This document shows positions 1-8,203 of a stretch of DNA of 36,812 nt, piece after piece. The notes under the pieces were generated by a model that did no database searches, had not been told where the DNA came from, and saw only the letters and a list, made by a program, of their open reading frames with translations. The stretch comes from M3007 sp040080915 (GTDB lineage Bacteria > Bacteroidota > Bacteroidia > Chitinophagales > Saprospiraceae): NCBI GenBank assembly GCA_040080915.1, contig JBEBHD010000023.1:1-36812 (forward strand). The letters are read 5' to 3'. The position numbers and the translations under genes are program-made. Positions within the stretch are counted from its first letter, which is position 1, and every line of letters starts with the position of its first letter.

Positions 1-1
1 T

Positions 2-2659
2 TCGGGCGGCGACGGCACCGGTAACCCGCAGTACCCGGGAGGCCTGGACGACAACAACGTCAACGAAACCGTAGACTTCGGCTTCCGTTTGGAAAAAGTA
101 GCAGTGGGTAACTATGTGTTCATGGACAATGATAATGATGGAATTTACAGCGTAGGCGACATGCCCATCCCGTTGGTTGATGTGTGGTTGTACCCCGCAG
201 GTGCCAACTACGGTGTGGATGCTCCATTAATGACGGACATCACTAATCCAGATGGGTATTACTACTTCGACAGCCTCTACCCGGGCCAGTATGTAGTATT
301 TATCCCGGCTTCCAACTTCCTGCTTGGTGCAGCGCTTGATAGCAAAGAGAGTTATCCGGGTGCCGATGCCGGAAACGGCGACAACAACGACAACGGCCAG
401 GATGGACTTGTGAACGGTGGTGTTCGTTCCAACGCCCTGACCCTCACGCCAAACGCCATGCCCACCAACGAACCTGGCGCAGGCGGAAGCGGCACGGGCA
501 CCCCTGCCTACCCGGGCGGTCTGGATGACAACAATGTTAACGAAACAGTGGACTTCACCTTCCGTTGCGTGAACCCGCTTCCAGATATTCTTGCTGACAT
601 CACGGTAAACACCGATCCGGACGTATGCACGGCAGTAGTAACCTACAACGTGAATATCGTGACGACGCCCTCGGGTAACCTGACCGTGAATTATGAATTC
701 ACCGGAGCTACCACGGGCAGCGGTCAGGGCACAGGCAGCGGCTCAACATTCAATCTGGGAGAAACTACGATCACCATAACGGCGACCAATGCCTGCACAA
801 CGGTGGTACGCGTCTTTACTATCACGGTGTTGGACGTAGAACCACCTAAGATCACTTGTCCGCCAGACGTAACGGTGCAGTGTATGCCGGGCAATGACAA
901 TGCTACGGCCACAGATAACTGCTCAGTATTGTCGGTAGAACTGCTCAGCATGGTGTACCTTGATCCGCCAATGATGTGTGTAACGGGGCGTCGTTTGGTT
1001 CGCACGTTCATCGCTACTGACGGCTCTGGCAACACGGCTACATGCTCGCACACAATCACGTTGAAGGACGACATCAAGCCGACGTTCACTTTTGTGCCGG
1101 CTAATGTGACGGTGCAGTGCAACAGCGTGCCGCCTCCGGGAACGCCAACAGCTTCGGACAACTGCGCCGGGAAGGTGACGATCACATACGACGGACAAAA
1201 CAAGACAAATGGCTCCTGCACGGATTCATACACGTTGCTCCGACAGTGGACGGCAACAGATGCCTGTGGTAATACCCGTACTGCAACACAGCGCATTACG
1301 GTAATTGACACGCAGAAACCCGCATTTGTGAACCCGCCTGCGAACCTTACGGTGCAGTGCAACGCCATACCGAACCCGAACGCCCCGGTAGCTACCGACA
1401 ACTGTGACCCGGATGTGGCCATCACCTACGTCGGTCAGACGAAGACCAATGGCTCCTGTCCGAACGCCTACACGCTGACACGTCGCTGGGTGGCCACTGA
1501 CAACTGCAACAATACGGTCTCAATCTCCCAGCGCATAACCGTGGTGGACAACGTCAAACCTGTGTTTACTTGGGTTCCGGGCAACTTGACGCTAACCTGC
1601 ACTGATGCTATCCCATCCGTAGGCACGCCTACGGCCTCGGATGCTTGCGGTGGCACAGTGGTGGTGACCTACCTCGGTGCGTGGAATATGAACGCGACCT
1701 GCCCTGGTAATTATCAGATCATGCGCCAGTGGAAAGCAACGGATGTTTGTGGTAATGTGACTACAGCAGGGCAAATCATCTCTATTCAGGACAAGGTGGC
1801 ACCTTCGTTCACATCGTTCCCGAGCAATGTGACCGTTCAGTGCAATCAAACACCGCCAGCGGTGGCAAATCCGGTGGCCGCAGATGGTTGCGGCGGTCAA
1901 GTTAGCGTAACCTACCTTGGTCAGGTCCGTACCAATGGCTCCTGCCTGAACAACTACTTGCTGACTCGGACGTGGCGGGCTGCTGACTTGTGTGGCAACT
2001 CCACGACAAGAGCGCAAGTAATCACAGTGCAGGATACGCAGGCACCGAACTTTACCAGTACGCCAGCCAACGTGACGGTGGTGTGTGCGCCCAATTGCGT
2101 GCCGCCCCCGCCAGTGGTGACGGCCACGGACAACTGCGGCACCGCTACGGTGACGCTGCAACAGGTACAGACCACGGGTGACTGCTCCACGGGCTACACG
2201 GTTACCCGCACCTGGACAGCAACCGACGCTTGTGGCAACGCGAAGAAGCACACGCAGGTGTTCACGGTACTACCCGCGCCCACTTTTGGGCCGACGAGCA
2301 ACGATCCGGTTACGTTTGCCGGGAAGAAGAAGACGCCAACGGAACCGACCGTGGATCGGGCACAAGGCGATGGTTCGGCAAGCGAGCAAAATATGGCTCG
2401 GGTGAAGGACATCTCGCTAACGCCCAACCCGACCAGTGATTGGGTCAACATCGGCCTGAAGGATTTTGCTGGCGAGCCGGTGGTGGTCTTGATCTACAAC
2501 GAACTGGGCCAGGCGATTTGGGAACAGCGCATACCGGCGGTGGAAGAGTCCGTGCTGCGGGTGAACCTGCGGCAAGCGGGCATCGCGGCGGGCTTGCACA
2601 CGGTGGCCGTTCGTTCGGGCGGGCAGGTGTACGCCAAACGACTGATTTTGATGGAATAA
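2..2659 (+). CDS. Large secreted SdrD/HYR-repeat surface protein, C-terminal part (5' end outside window)
   Basis: The frame is open to the left edge, so this is the last 885 residues of a longer protein. The window opens at the end of one SdrD_B-like module (GGLDDNNVNETVDFGFR), and a complete one follows to about base 566, ending in nearly the same words. From about 838 to 2270 come six tandem repeats of about 80 residues. Each starts like PAFVNPPANLTVQC and has TDNC-, GSC- and ATDACGN-type cysteine motifs, as in HYR-like domains. The last 85 residues (SLTPNPTSDWVNIGL to RLILME) form a T9SS type A sorting domain, so the protein should be exported through the outer membrane and cleaved or anchored at the surface. 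An adhesive or matrix role is inferred from the architecture. The first in-frame start codon, a TTG at 89, is not a real start because the domain begins upstream. The family is recognised with confidence; the ligand is unknown. Confidence 0.9.
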   Translation, partial: SGGDGTGNPQYPGGLDDNNVNETVDFGFRLEKVAVGNYVFMDNDNDGIYSVGDMPIPLVDVWLYPAGANYGVDAPLMTDITNPDGYYYFDSLYPGQYVVFIPASNFLLGAALDSKESYPGADAGNGDNNDNGQDGLVNGGVRSNALTLTPNAMPTNEPGAGGSGTGTPAYPGGLDDNNVNETVDFTFRCVNPLPDILADITVNTDPDVCTAVVTYNVNIVTTPSGNLTVNYEFTGATTGSGQGTGSGSTFNLGETTITITATNACTTVVRVFTITVLDVEPPKITCPPDVTVQCMPGNDNATATDNCSVLSVELLSMVYLDPPMMCVTGRRLVRTFIATDGSGNTATCSHTITLKDDIKPTFTFVPANVTVQCNSVPPPGTPTASDNCAGKVTITYDGQNKTNGSCTDSYTLLRQWTATDACGNTRTATQRITVIDTQKPAFVNPPANLTVQCNAIPNPNAPVATDNCDPDVAITYVGQTKTNGSCPNAYTLTRRWVATDNCNNTVSISQRITVVDNVKPVFTWVPGNLTLTCTDAIPSVGTPTASDACGGTVVVTYLGAWNMNATCPGNYQIMRQWKATDVCGNVTTAGQIISIQDKVAPSFTSFPSNVTVQCNQTPPAVANPVAADGCGGQVSVTYLGQVRTNGSCLNNYLLTRTWRAADLCGNSTTRAQVITVQDTQAPNFTSTPANVTVVCAPNCVPPPPVVTATDNCGTATVTLQQVQTTGDCSTGYTVTRTWTATDACGNAKKHTQVFTVLPAPTFGPTSNDPVTFAGKKKTPTEPTVDRAQGDGSASEQNMARVKDISLTPNPTSDWVNIGLKDFAGEPVVVLIYNELGQAIWEQRIPAVEESVLRVNLRQAGIAAGLHTVAVRSGGQVYAKRLILME

Positions 2660-2695
2660 AAACGAGGTATGAGAGCCTCACAAGGCATTTTACCG

Positions 2696-2766
2696 CACCG
2701 CAGAGAAGTAGAGACGTGAAGTTGATTTTCAAAAAAACAACTCCGTGTCTCTGCGTCTCTGCGGTG
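2696..2766. repeat. Imperfect long palindrome of the CGCAGAG type
   Basis: Two 29-nt arms (2696-2724 and 2738-2766) pair at 24 of 29 positions around a 13-nt A/T-rich loop. The outer part of each arm reads CACCGCAGAGA and its complement. It starts 36 bp after the stop of the surface-protein gene. Palindromes rich in CGCAGAG are, from memory, frequent between genes of many environmental bacteria; this was not checked. It could act as a transcript end, but there is no clean T-run directly after the stem. Confidence 0.6.
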
Positions 2767-2797
2767 AATTTTCACCTTGGATCAGCACAAAAAAAAA

Positions 2798-2821
2798 CCG
2801 GCCGCTACATTTAGCGACCGG
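2798..2821. terminator. Hairpin, probable transcription terminator of the surface-protein gene
   Basis: CCGGCCGCT (2798-2806) pairs with AGCGACCGG (2813-2821) with one non-Watson-Crick position and a 6-nt loop. A run of nine A lies just before the stem and GGTTT follows it, so it is better shaped for a minus-strand transcript than for the plus strand. The 2660-3116 gap holds no convincing gene; besides this hairpin it contains the palindrome at 2696-2766 and a 106-bp repeat copy. Confidence 0.45.
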
Positions 2822-2960
2822 CTGGTTTAAGCCCTTGAGAAAATCCAAATCTCATAGTATCCCGAACCCCACTCTCAGGAAGGTTCGGTTCGACTTATTA
2901 AATAAACCCAAAGCGTGAGTGTTCTCTTTTGGCGGCTGGGGCGCGTTATGAAAATCTGTG

Positions 2961-3066
2961 TTACACTTCGCGCTGCGAGATTTTGTGCATGGCCTTCGGC
3001 CTACTATTTTGATTAGCAGCGCTCAGTATGACAAAAGCGGCTTCGCACCTTGCGGTACGAGGTATA
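2961..3066 (-). repeat. 106-bp interspersed element, copy 1 (inverted relative to copies 2 and 3)
   Basis: The reverse complement runs from TATACCTCGTACCGCAAGG to CTCGCAGCGCGAAGTGTAA and differs from the copy at 16353-16458 at only a handful of positions. It lies between the surface-protein gene and the end of the response-regulator gene. As RNA read from the plus strand, its ends pair at 16 of 19 positions, and the interior carries the small hairpin GGCC-UUC-GGCC. Similarity stops at the TATA-like ends, which defines the boundaries. Confidence 0.85.
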
Positions 3067-3088
3067 AAATGTCTTTTTGGGTAGTAGG

Positions 3089-3103
3089 GCGCTGCCATAG
3101 CGC
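3089..3103. other. Short hairpin downstream of the response-regulator gene
   Basis: GCGCT (3089-3093) pairs with AGCGC (3099-3103) around the loop GCCAT. It lies 13 nt beyond the stop codon of the minus-strand response-regulator gene, with a T-rich stretch between stop and stem on that strand. The core TGCCATAGC is also found in the stronger hairpin at 28665-28684. It may help end transcription. Confidence 0.3.
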
Positions 3104-3116
3104 GACGAAAAAGCAT

Positions 3117-3782
3117 TCATTCTTTGTTTTCAAAATACCACCTCGATGCCTCACTTCGGTTTTCAACATGAATACTTCGGTAGATTTTCTTTATGTAATA
3201 ACGAAAAGTATTAATTGACATCCGTAGACGGGCTGCTGCGTTTTCGTAGGAATCGCCATTGGCCAGGCACCGCAAAATCTGCCATTCCTTGGCGGACAAA
3301 ATCGGCGACGGTTGAGGTCCTGTATGAGATGGGGTTTGGCCCTGCATACGGGCGATCAGTTTTTTGGCAATTTCAGGGGAAATAGGAGCGCCGTTGTCAA
3401 ACAATGCCTCCAATGCCTGGGTGATCTTGGCGGGGTCGCTGCTTTTGAGGACATATCCATTGGCACCGAGTTGGATGGCCTGATGCAATACCTCGTCGTC
3501 GTTCACCGACGTGAGCATGACAAGCGAGCAGTCGAGTTGAAGCGTCTTGCGGAGGTGAACCAAAACATCCAACCCCGATTCGCCCTGCAACATAATGTCA
3601 ATCAAAACAACCTGAGCCTCGTGAACCAAGTGCATGGATGCTTTCAGTGCCTGGCTACTCGAGACGGAGAGGATGCAATCCCAATGGCCAGTCTGCACCA
3701 ATACCGTTTCGATATGGCCGCGCCAAAAGTCATCGTCGTCCAAAATCACAAAAGGCATCGGCCCCAGATCGCGATCAAGCAT
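3117..3782 (-). CDS. LuxR/NarL-type response regulator
   Basis: A 221-aa two-domain regulator. Residues about 10-125 are a receiver domain with acidic residues DDDD (15-18), the phospho-acceptor Asp62 in VLIDIML, Thr91 and Lys113. Residues about 160-217 are a LuxR-type helix-turn-helix (LSAKEWQILRCLANGDSYENAA, then SINTFRYYIKKIYRSI). Family knowledge: phosphorylation by a sensor kinase switches DNA binding. The only kinase in the window is the TPR histidine kinase at 5927-7888, so they may be partners, although a divergent gene lies between them. The chosen ATG at 3782 leaves eight residues before a second possible start at 3758 (MPFVILDDDD), which would also preserve the whole domain. No Shine-Dalgarno sequence is visible. 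Confidence 0.9.
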   Translation of the reverse strand: MLDRDLGPMPFVILDDDDFWRGHIETVLVQTGHWDCILSVSSSQALKASMHLVHEAQVVLIDIMLQGESGLDVLVHLRKTLQLDCSLVMLTSVNDDEVLHQAIQLGANGYVLKSSDPAKITQALEALFDNGAPISPEIAKKLIARMQGQTPSHTGPQPSPILSAKEWQILRCLANGDSYENAAARLRMSINTFRYYIKKIYRSIHVENRSEASRWYFENKE

Positions 3783-3870
3783 CTAAACAGGTTTTTTATG
3801 CGTATGGGATTGGGGAAGTTTCACACGGTTGTTTGCCACCCTTGCGGGATCGAAGTGCAAAGTTTCTTCA

Positions 3871-3901
3871 ATCCTTTTAAAGGATGTTACATAAATATGT
3901 A
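3871..3901. promoter_or_regulatory. Two adjacent palindromes between divergent genes, possible operators
   Basis: ATCCTTT-T-AAAGGAT (3871-3885) is followed at once by TACATA-AA-TATGTA (3888-3901), both perfect. They lie between the start of the minus-strand response regulator and the -7 box of the plus-strand gene at 4076. This is where a regulator of either gene, such as the response regulator itself, could bind. Binding is inferred. Confidence 0.35.
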
Positions 3902-3923
3902 GGATCAACATTTTTTTGGTTTT

Positions 3924-3931
3924 TACCTTTG
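3924..3931 (+). promoter_or_regulatory. Bacteroidota-type -7 promoter box for the gene at 4076
   Basis: TACCTTTG fits TAnnTTTG. No good -33 TTG is seen 17-23 bp upstream. It would give a leader of about 140 nt containing the hairpin at 4016-4031. Confidence 0.45.
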
Positions 3932-4015
3932 CAACTATCACTTCACGCCCAAATTTTTTCAGGGCACGCTTACCTCTAATCTGTTCCCATACCGTTTACG
4001 ATCTTTCTTTTTGTC

Positions 4016-4031
4016 GGCACCGCACGGTGCC
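4016..4031 (+). other. Perfect 6-bp hairpin in the leader of the gene at 4076
   Basis: GGCACC-GCAC-GGTGCC lies about 45 nt before the ATG at 4076. It could influence translation or transcript stability. The gap 3783-4075 holds only this hairpin, the -7 box and the palindromes. Confidence 0.35.
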
Positions 4032-4075
4032 AACGGGTAGGTATTTTGTATTTAACAGATTAGCAACGGAATAGA

Positions 4076-5575
4076 ATGCAAGACATTAGGGAACTGGCAC
4101 TTTTTGTGGCAACGAACAACCCGCAATTAGCCAAAGGCGGTGGACAAAAACTTGGACTAGATACGAAGGCGGGCACTCTCTTCCAGGCATTGGTCAAGAA
4201 CAAAGTAGAGACGGACGAAGACGCATTGATGTTGCTCTACGGATCCAAGGACGAAAACTCTTCGTACAGAAAGATCAAATCGGGCCTGCGCGACAAGATG
4301 CTGGAAAGCCTTCTGGATCTGGACCTGAGCTCCGGGGCTTTTACAGACTACCAACAGGCCTACTACGCGTGCCACAAACAATGGCTGTACGTCAAAATTT
4401 TGACCGGCCAAAACGTCAATGTCGCAGCCATGGCACTGGCCAAGCGACTCCTGAAACAGACGATCAAGTACGATTTTGTCCAGCTGAGCATGGACATCTC
4501 CTCCTATTTGCGCATCCAGTACGCACTTCGGGAAGGGGACGACAAACGGTTTGTGGAAATGAACCAACAGTTCGTGTTTTACCGGGACGTGTACGATGCC
4601 GAAAGCGTGGCGGAAGAACTGTACTCCGTATTAGTGGCCCGTTACATCAACTCGCGGGCACCAAAGGACAAGGCCAGCGAGGCCATTGAGGAGAACTATG
4701 CCCGGTTGGTTCCCCTGTTGGAACGCTTTGATTCCTACCGCCTGCACCTGTACGGACGCCTGATCGGCCTGATGCAGTTTACCACAACCTACAACTTCGA
4801 ACAAGCGCTGGCTTTCAGCGACGATGCCATCCGTTTCTTCCAGTCCAAACCATACGAGGCTCGCGTGCCAGTGCAGATTTTTTTGTACGAAAAACTCATT
4901 TGCCATGTGCAGCTGCGCCAGTTCGAAGAAGGCAAGAAGGCCGCTGAACAATGCGCCTCATACTTGAAATCAGGCACGTTCAACTGGTTCAAGTACCAAG
5001 AACTGTCCCTGAAATTGGCCATGCACACCCAACAATACCAGGATGCCTACAACGGGATCGAAGTGGTTTTGGCCCACCCGCGATACCAGTTCCTGCCCGA
5101 AAACGTGAAGGAAATCTGGCGCATCTACGAGGCTTACCTGTACTTTTTGCTGCTGCTCGGCAAAGTCAAGCCCACCGACGGGCACAGCTTCAAGTCGGGC
5201 AAGTTTTTCAACGAGGTGCCGATTTTCTCCAAGGACAAATCCGGCCTGAATATAGCCATTCAAGTCATCCGCTTTTTGTTGCTTATCGCCGAGCGCAAAC
5301 AGGCGCAACTGTACGACGAAACCGACTCTTGGAACCAATACTGCTACCGGTACATCAATACGCCCCAAACCCAGCGCAGCTTCAACTTTTTCAAGGCACT
5401 GCTGCATATCCCTGCTGGCCGGTTCGATTGGGCCGAGGTGGAAAAAAAGGCCAAGCGCAACATCGAACAGATGAAACAGCTGCCCCTGCGCGTGGCCGAT
5501 CAAATTGACGAAATCGAAATTATACCCTACGAAGACCTTTGGTCCTTGGTGCAAGACCTGTTGTCGCGCCGGTGA
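4076..5575 (+). CDS. Unknown 499-aa helical (TPR-like) cytoplasmic protein
   Basis: No family is recognised. There is no signal peptide or membrane segment. The sequence is almost entirely helix-forming and rich in Tyr, Phe, Gln and Lys, with patterns typical of helical-repeat (TPR-like) scaffolds, for example FEEGKKAAEQCASYLKSGTF around residue 290 and YQDAYNGIEVVLAHPRY around 325. The first 100 residues (DIRELALFVATNNPQL, then LRDKMLESLLDLDL) may be a separate helical domain. It lies alone between two minus-strand signalling genes and is divergent from the response regulator, so it may be a regulatory target or a scaffold; this is inference only. The ATG at 4076 follows a 5' leader with a -7 box at 3924. 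It is a long intact frame and certainly a gene. Confidence 0.85.
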   Translation: MQDIRELALFVATNNPQLAKGGGQKLGLDTKAGTLFQALVKNKVETDEDALMLLYGSKDENSSYRKIKSGLRDKMLESLLDLDLSSGAFTDYQQAYYACHKQWLYVKILTGQNVNVAAMALAKRLLKQTIKYDFVQLSMDISSYLRIQYALREGDDKRFVEMNQQFVFYRDVYDAESVAEELYSVLVARYINSRAPKDKASEAIEENYARLVPLLERFDSYRLHLYGRLIGLMQFTTTYNFEQALAFSDDAIRFFQSKPYEARVPVQIFLYEKLICHVQLRQFEEGKKAAEQCASYLKSGTFNWFKYQELSLKLAMHTQQYQDAYNGIEVVLAHPRYQFLPENVKEIWRIYEAYLYFLLLLGKVKPTDGHSFKSGKFFNEVPIFSKDKSGLNIAIQVIRFLLLIAERKQAQLYDETDSWNQYCYRYINTPQTQRSFNFFKALLHIPAGRFDWAEVEKKAKRNIEQMKQLPLRVADQIDEIEIIPYEDLWSLVQDLLSRR

Positions 5576-5863
5576 CGAACGATATGCCCCCCGTTGGCAA
5601 GCCCCTTTGCAGAGCACGTTTCAATTCAACTTTAATCCCCTGCCCGAACGCGCGGCAGCCTTGTGCTCAGCAAACATTAACTAATCATAATCCGTATCAT
5701 CATGAATAGCGCAACACTCTCCACAGCGATTCAACTTCGCTATGTAATCCGGTCTTCCAGTAGTGTCGGTGTTGACACGCTCGAAGTGTGACCACCCCTT
5801 CGCGAACACTCGTGCCCCCATGCGTTGGACAATGGTCTGGCTACTTTCCTATGAAGCATATTT

Positions 5864-5910
5864 GGGCCGCTCCGATGATTCGGGGTGGCCCTATATTTTA
5901 GTCCACCCCG
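5864..5910. terminator. Overlapping alternative hairpins downstream of the histidine-kinase gene
   Basis: GGGCCGCTCCGA (5864-5875) pairs imperfectly with TCGGGGTGGCCC (5880-5891) around TGAT. The segment CGGGGTGG (5881-5888) can instead pair perfectly with CCACCCCG (5903-5910) across TATATTTTAG. The two folds exclude each other. The site is 17-63 nt past the kinase stop codon on the minus strand. The rest of the 5576-5926 gap shows no gene. Confidence 0.35.
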
Positions 5911-5926
5911 CTAGTAGTTCGCGCCA

Positions 5927-7888
5927 CTAGATTTCCTTTTGAAACGGGCAGCAGATCGTGATGGTGCTGCCCCGTCCCGGCTCTGATGCCACTTCGATAT
6001 GGGCACCTGCGTCCCGCAACAATTCCTGGCACAAAAACAGGCCAATGCCCGCCTGCGAGGGATATGGGTTGGCCGAAAACGGATCGCGCATTTGCTCAAC
6101 TCCTCCGGCCGTCGCTTCGAACCCCGGGCCTTCATCGCGCACTGATAACCGCAACTCGCCGCCCCCATTGGCGCTGCGCAACATAATTTCTTTGCCTGGC
6201 GGACTGTGTCGAATGGCGTTTGATACGATATTTCGCAGCGAGATGACCAATAGGTCGGGGCACCCTACCATGACTAAGTCGGGTGCTATTTTGTTGGTTA
6301 CGAGAAGTTGCTTATCAATGATTTCATTTTGAAAACCGGCAAGCACGTCCTCGGCGATCCTCGCGGGCACTATCGAAGAAAAATGCATGCTCTGTGTTCG
6401 GCCCATCTGTTGTTTGGCCCAAATCAGCATACTATCGGTCATCAGGGCCGTTCTGGATAGTTTGTCCCGGAGCAAAGCGGTGTTTTCAGCGGTCAGCCTG
6501 CTGTTCAGGATGATGAGGGCTTTTTGCAGTGGCGAGCGCAGGTCGTGCGAAATAATCGCAAACAACTGATCTTTAACCTGATGCAGGCGTTCAAGTTCGT
6601 TTTTTTGTCGAGTCACCTGTTGGTAACTGCGGATGCGCAAAAAAGCAAACGATAGGGCAGCTCCGGCGATCACGACAGTCAGCGCCCAGCCCAACAGGAG
6701 TATGTACCGATCGTATCGGTCTTGGTCGAACTTGGTCTTGTTCTCCACCAACTGACGTTGTAGCAGAATACGGCGGACGCGAGCCACCTTGGTTTGGCTC
6801 AGTGCCGAATCCTTTAGGGTCAAAACGGTGTTCAGGTCGGCAATTGCCTTTACCGACTGGCCGAGCGACTCCAAGGCCGCAGCGCGGGTTTTCAGGATAA
6901 TGGTTTTGTAGTAACCGGACCGGGTGGAGTCGGCCCAAATAAGCGCCTCGTTGGCATGGCGCAAGGCATCTGTGTGGTGCCCCATGTATTGGGCTATAGC
7001 GGCCAGCCTGCTGAAATAACCGAGGTTCAGCGACGGAGTTTCTATTGATTTTCGCAAGCCATCCAGCAAGTCCAAGTGCTTCTGCGCCAGTGTCAATTGC
7101 TTTTGTTCGAGCAGGCAGTCCACGCTAAGGCCGATCACTTCGGCCTGAAACCGCAGGTTGCCCTGGTTGACAAACCGCCGATAGGCCTTTTCGTAGTAGT
7201 ACAGGGCAGAGTCGGGCTTGCCCATTTCCGCGTACAAAGCACCCAAAACCTTGTACAACGGTGCCAACAAGTTGGAATCCTTGGCCATTCCGGCATATTG
7301 CTGCGCCGGAGCGAGGTATTCCAGAGCGTTTGAAAATTGCTTAAGCCCCGCGAGGGCACCCATGATCCCGGTGTACGCCTTGATGTTCAGCTGGTACTCC
7401 GGTTTGCTGGAGGCTGAAGGAAAGAGGGCTTTTTGGAAATGCTGGGCAGCATTGTCGTAATCATCGTGATCCAAAAGAATGCAGGCAAGGTTTAGGTTTG
7501 CTTTGCATACACCCAAACGATCGCCCGTTAATTCAAACAGAACCATAGCTTGGTAGTAGTGCTGCAAGGCAAGATCATACTGGGCACGAGCATAGTAGGT
7601 CACGCCCAAAACATTGTGCGCCTTGGCCAACAAACCGGCATCTTCCTGCTCGTTGGCGGAGGCAACGGCTCGTTTGGCAAACAGCAACGAACTATCCATC
7701 GAAATCTGGGCATACCGGATGGCAAGACCGATCAGCGCCTCGGCTCGGGCGGCAGGTTTTTTCGCCTTTTCCAAAGCATGGTGCAAACTGTCGGGCCTAC
7801 TGGTAAAATCTTGGGAAATAGCAGGAAATGCCCCTGTGAAGACTCCAAAAAACAACAAAAAATGTAGGGTGCGTGGAAGTATCCTCAT
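5927..7888 (-). CDS. TPR-containing sensor histidine kinase
   Basis: A 653-aa protein with an N-terminal signal sequence (LHFLLFFGVFTGAFPAISQ), then about 330 residues of tetratricopeptide repeats (e.g. AHNVLGVTYYARAQYDLALQ, YKVLGALYAEMGKPDSALYY) that should lie in the periplasm. A membrane helix follows at about residues 396-415 (YILLLGWALTVVIAGAALSF), then a short coiled linker, a HisKA dimerisation segment with the H-box ISHDLRSPLQ (phospho-accepting His448), and an ATPase domain with N-box LRNIVSNAIRHSP, G1 DEGPGF and G2 AGIGLFLCQEL. All key boxes are present, so it should be active. There is no attached receiver; the nearby LuxR-type regulator at 3117-3782 is a plausible partner. The periplasmic TPRs suggest sensing of a protein or envelope state, which is inferred. 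A TACCTTTG box on the minus strand at 7974-7981 fits its promoter. Confidence 0.92.
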   Translation of the reverse strand: MRILPRTLHFLLFFGVFTGAFPAISQDFTSRPDSLHHALEKAKKPAARAEALIGLAIRYAQISMDSSLLFAKRAVASANEQEDAGLLAKAHNVLGVTYYARAQYDLALQHYYQAMVLFELTGDRLGVCKANLNLACILLDHDDYDNAAQHFQKALFPSASSKPEYQLNIKAYTGIMGALAGLKQFSNALEYLAPAQQYAGMAKDSNLLAPLYKVLGALYAEMGKPDSALYYYEKAYRRFVNQGNLRFQAEVIGLSVDCLLEQKQLTLAQKHLDLLDGLRKSIETPSLNLGYFSRLAAIAQYMGHHTDALRHANEALIWADSTRSGYYKTIILKTRAAALESLGQSVKAIADLNTVLTLKDSALSQTKVARVRRILLQRQLVENKTKFDQDRYDRYILLLGWALTVVIAGAALSFAFLRIRSYQQVTRQKNELERLHQVKDQLFAIISHDLRSPLQKALIILNSRLTAENTALLRDKLSRTALMTDSMLIWAKQQMGRTQSMHFSSIVPARIAEDVLAGFQNEIIDKQLLVTNKIAPDLVMVGCPDLLVISLRNIVSNAIRHSPPGKEIMLRSANGGGELRLSVRDEGPGFEATAGGVEQMRDPFSANPYPSQAGIGLFLCQELLRDAGAHIEVASEPGRGSTITICCPFQKEI

Positions 7889-7973
7889 GGTTTACGTTTT
7901 GCAATGCTATGATTAAAAAACGCTCTTAGTACTTCGTCTTTTGGCAGCGGTCACATCGGCAACCACGCTTGTG

Positions 7974-7981
7974 CAAAGGTA
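7974..7981 (-). promoter_or_regulatory. -7 promoter box of the histidine-kinase gene
   Basis: The plus strand reads CAAAGGTA, that is TACCTTTG on the minus strand, matching TAnnTTTG. It sits 86 bp before the ATG at 7888. A -33 element is not clear. Confidence 0.45.
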
Positions 7982-8018
7982 GGTGATGCAAATCGAATCC
8001 ATAACTCCTGGGCATCCT

Positions 8019-8124
8019 TATACCTCGCACTGCAAGGTGCGAAGCCGCTTTTGTCATGCTGAGCGCTGCTAATCAAAACATTAGGCAAAAGGTCATGTAC
8101 AAAACCTCGCAACGTGAAGCATAC
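8019..8124 (+). repeat. 106-bp interspersed element, copy 2
   Basis: Runs from TATACCTCGCACTGCAAGG to CTCGCAACGTGAAGCATAC, the most diverged of the three copies. Most of its arm differences keep the terminal stem paired: counted on the minus strand, A-U becomes G-U at stem position 4, C-G becomes U-G at 12, and U-G becomes U-A at 13. One mismatch remains at 9. It occupies a third of the 315-bp gap 7889-8203, in which no gene is seen. Confidence 0.85.
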
Positions 8125-8203
8125 ATGCACCACAGAGGCGTGGCCCAAACTACCGAACATTTTTGTTTTTTTGTCATCCAGACCTTGCCAGTGCTGCGTT
8201 CGG

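Noticed and set aside
724..2251. Several open frames on the minus strand opposite the surface-protein gene
   Set aside because: They mirror the repeats of the plus-strand gene, have no recognisable domains and overlap a clear T9SS protein.
838..2270. Regular DNA repeats that could suggest a CRISPR-like array
   Set aside because: The period is about 240 bp and the repeats code for protein domains; no short identical repeats with unique spacers occur anywhere in the window.
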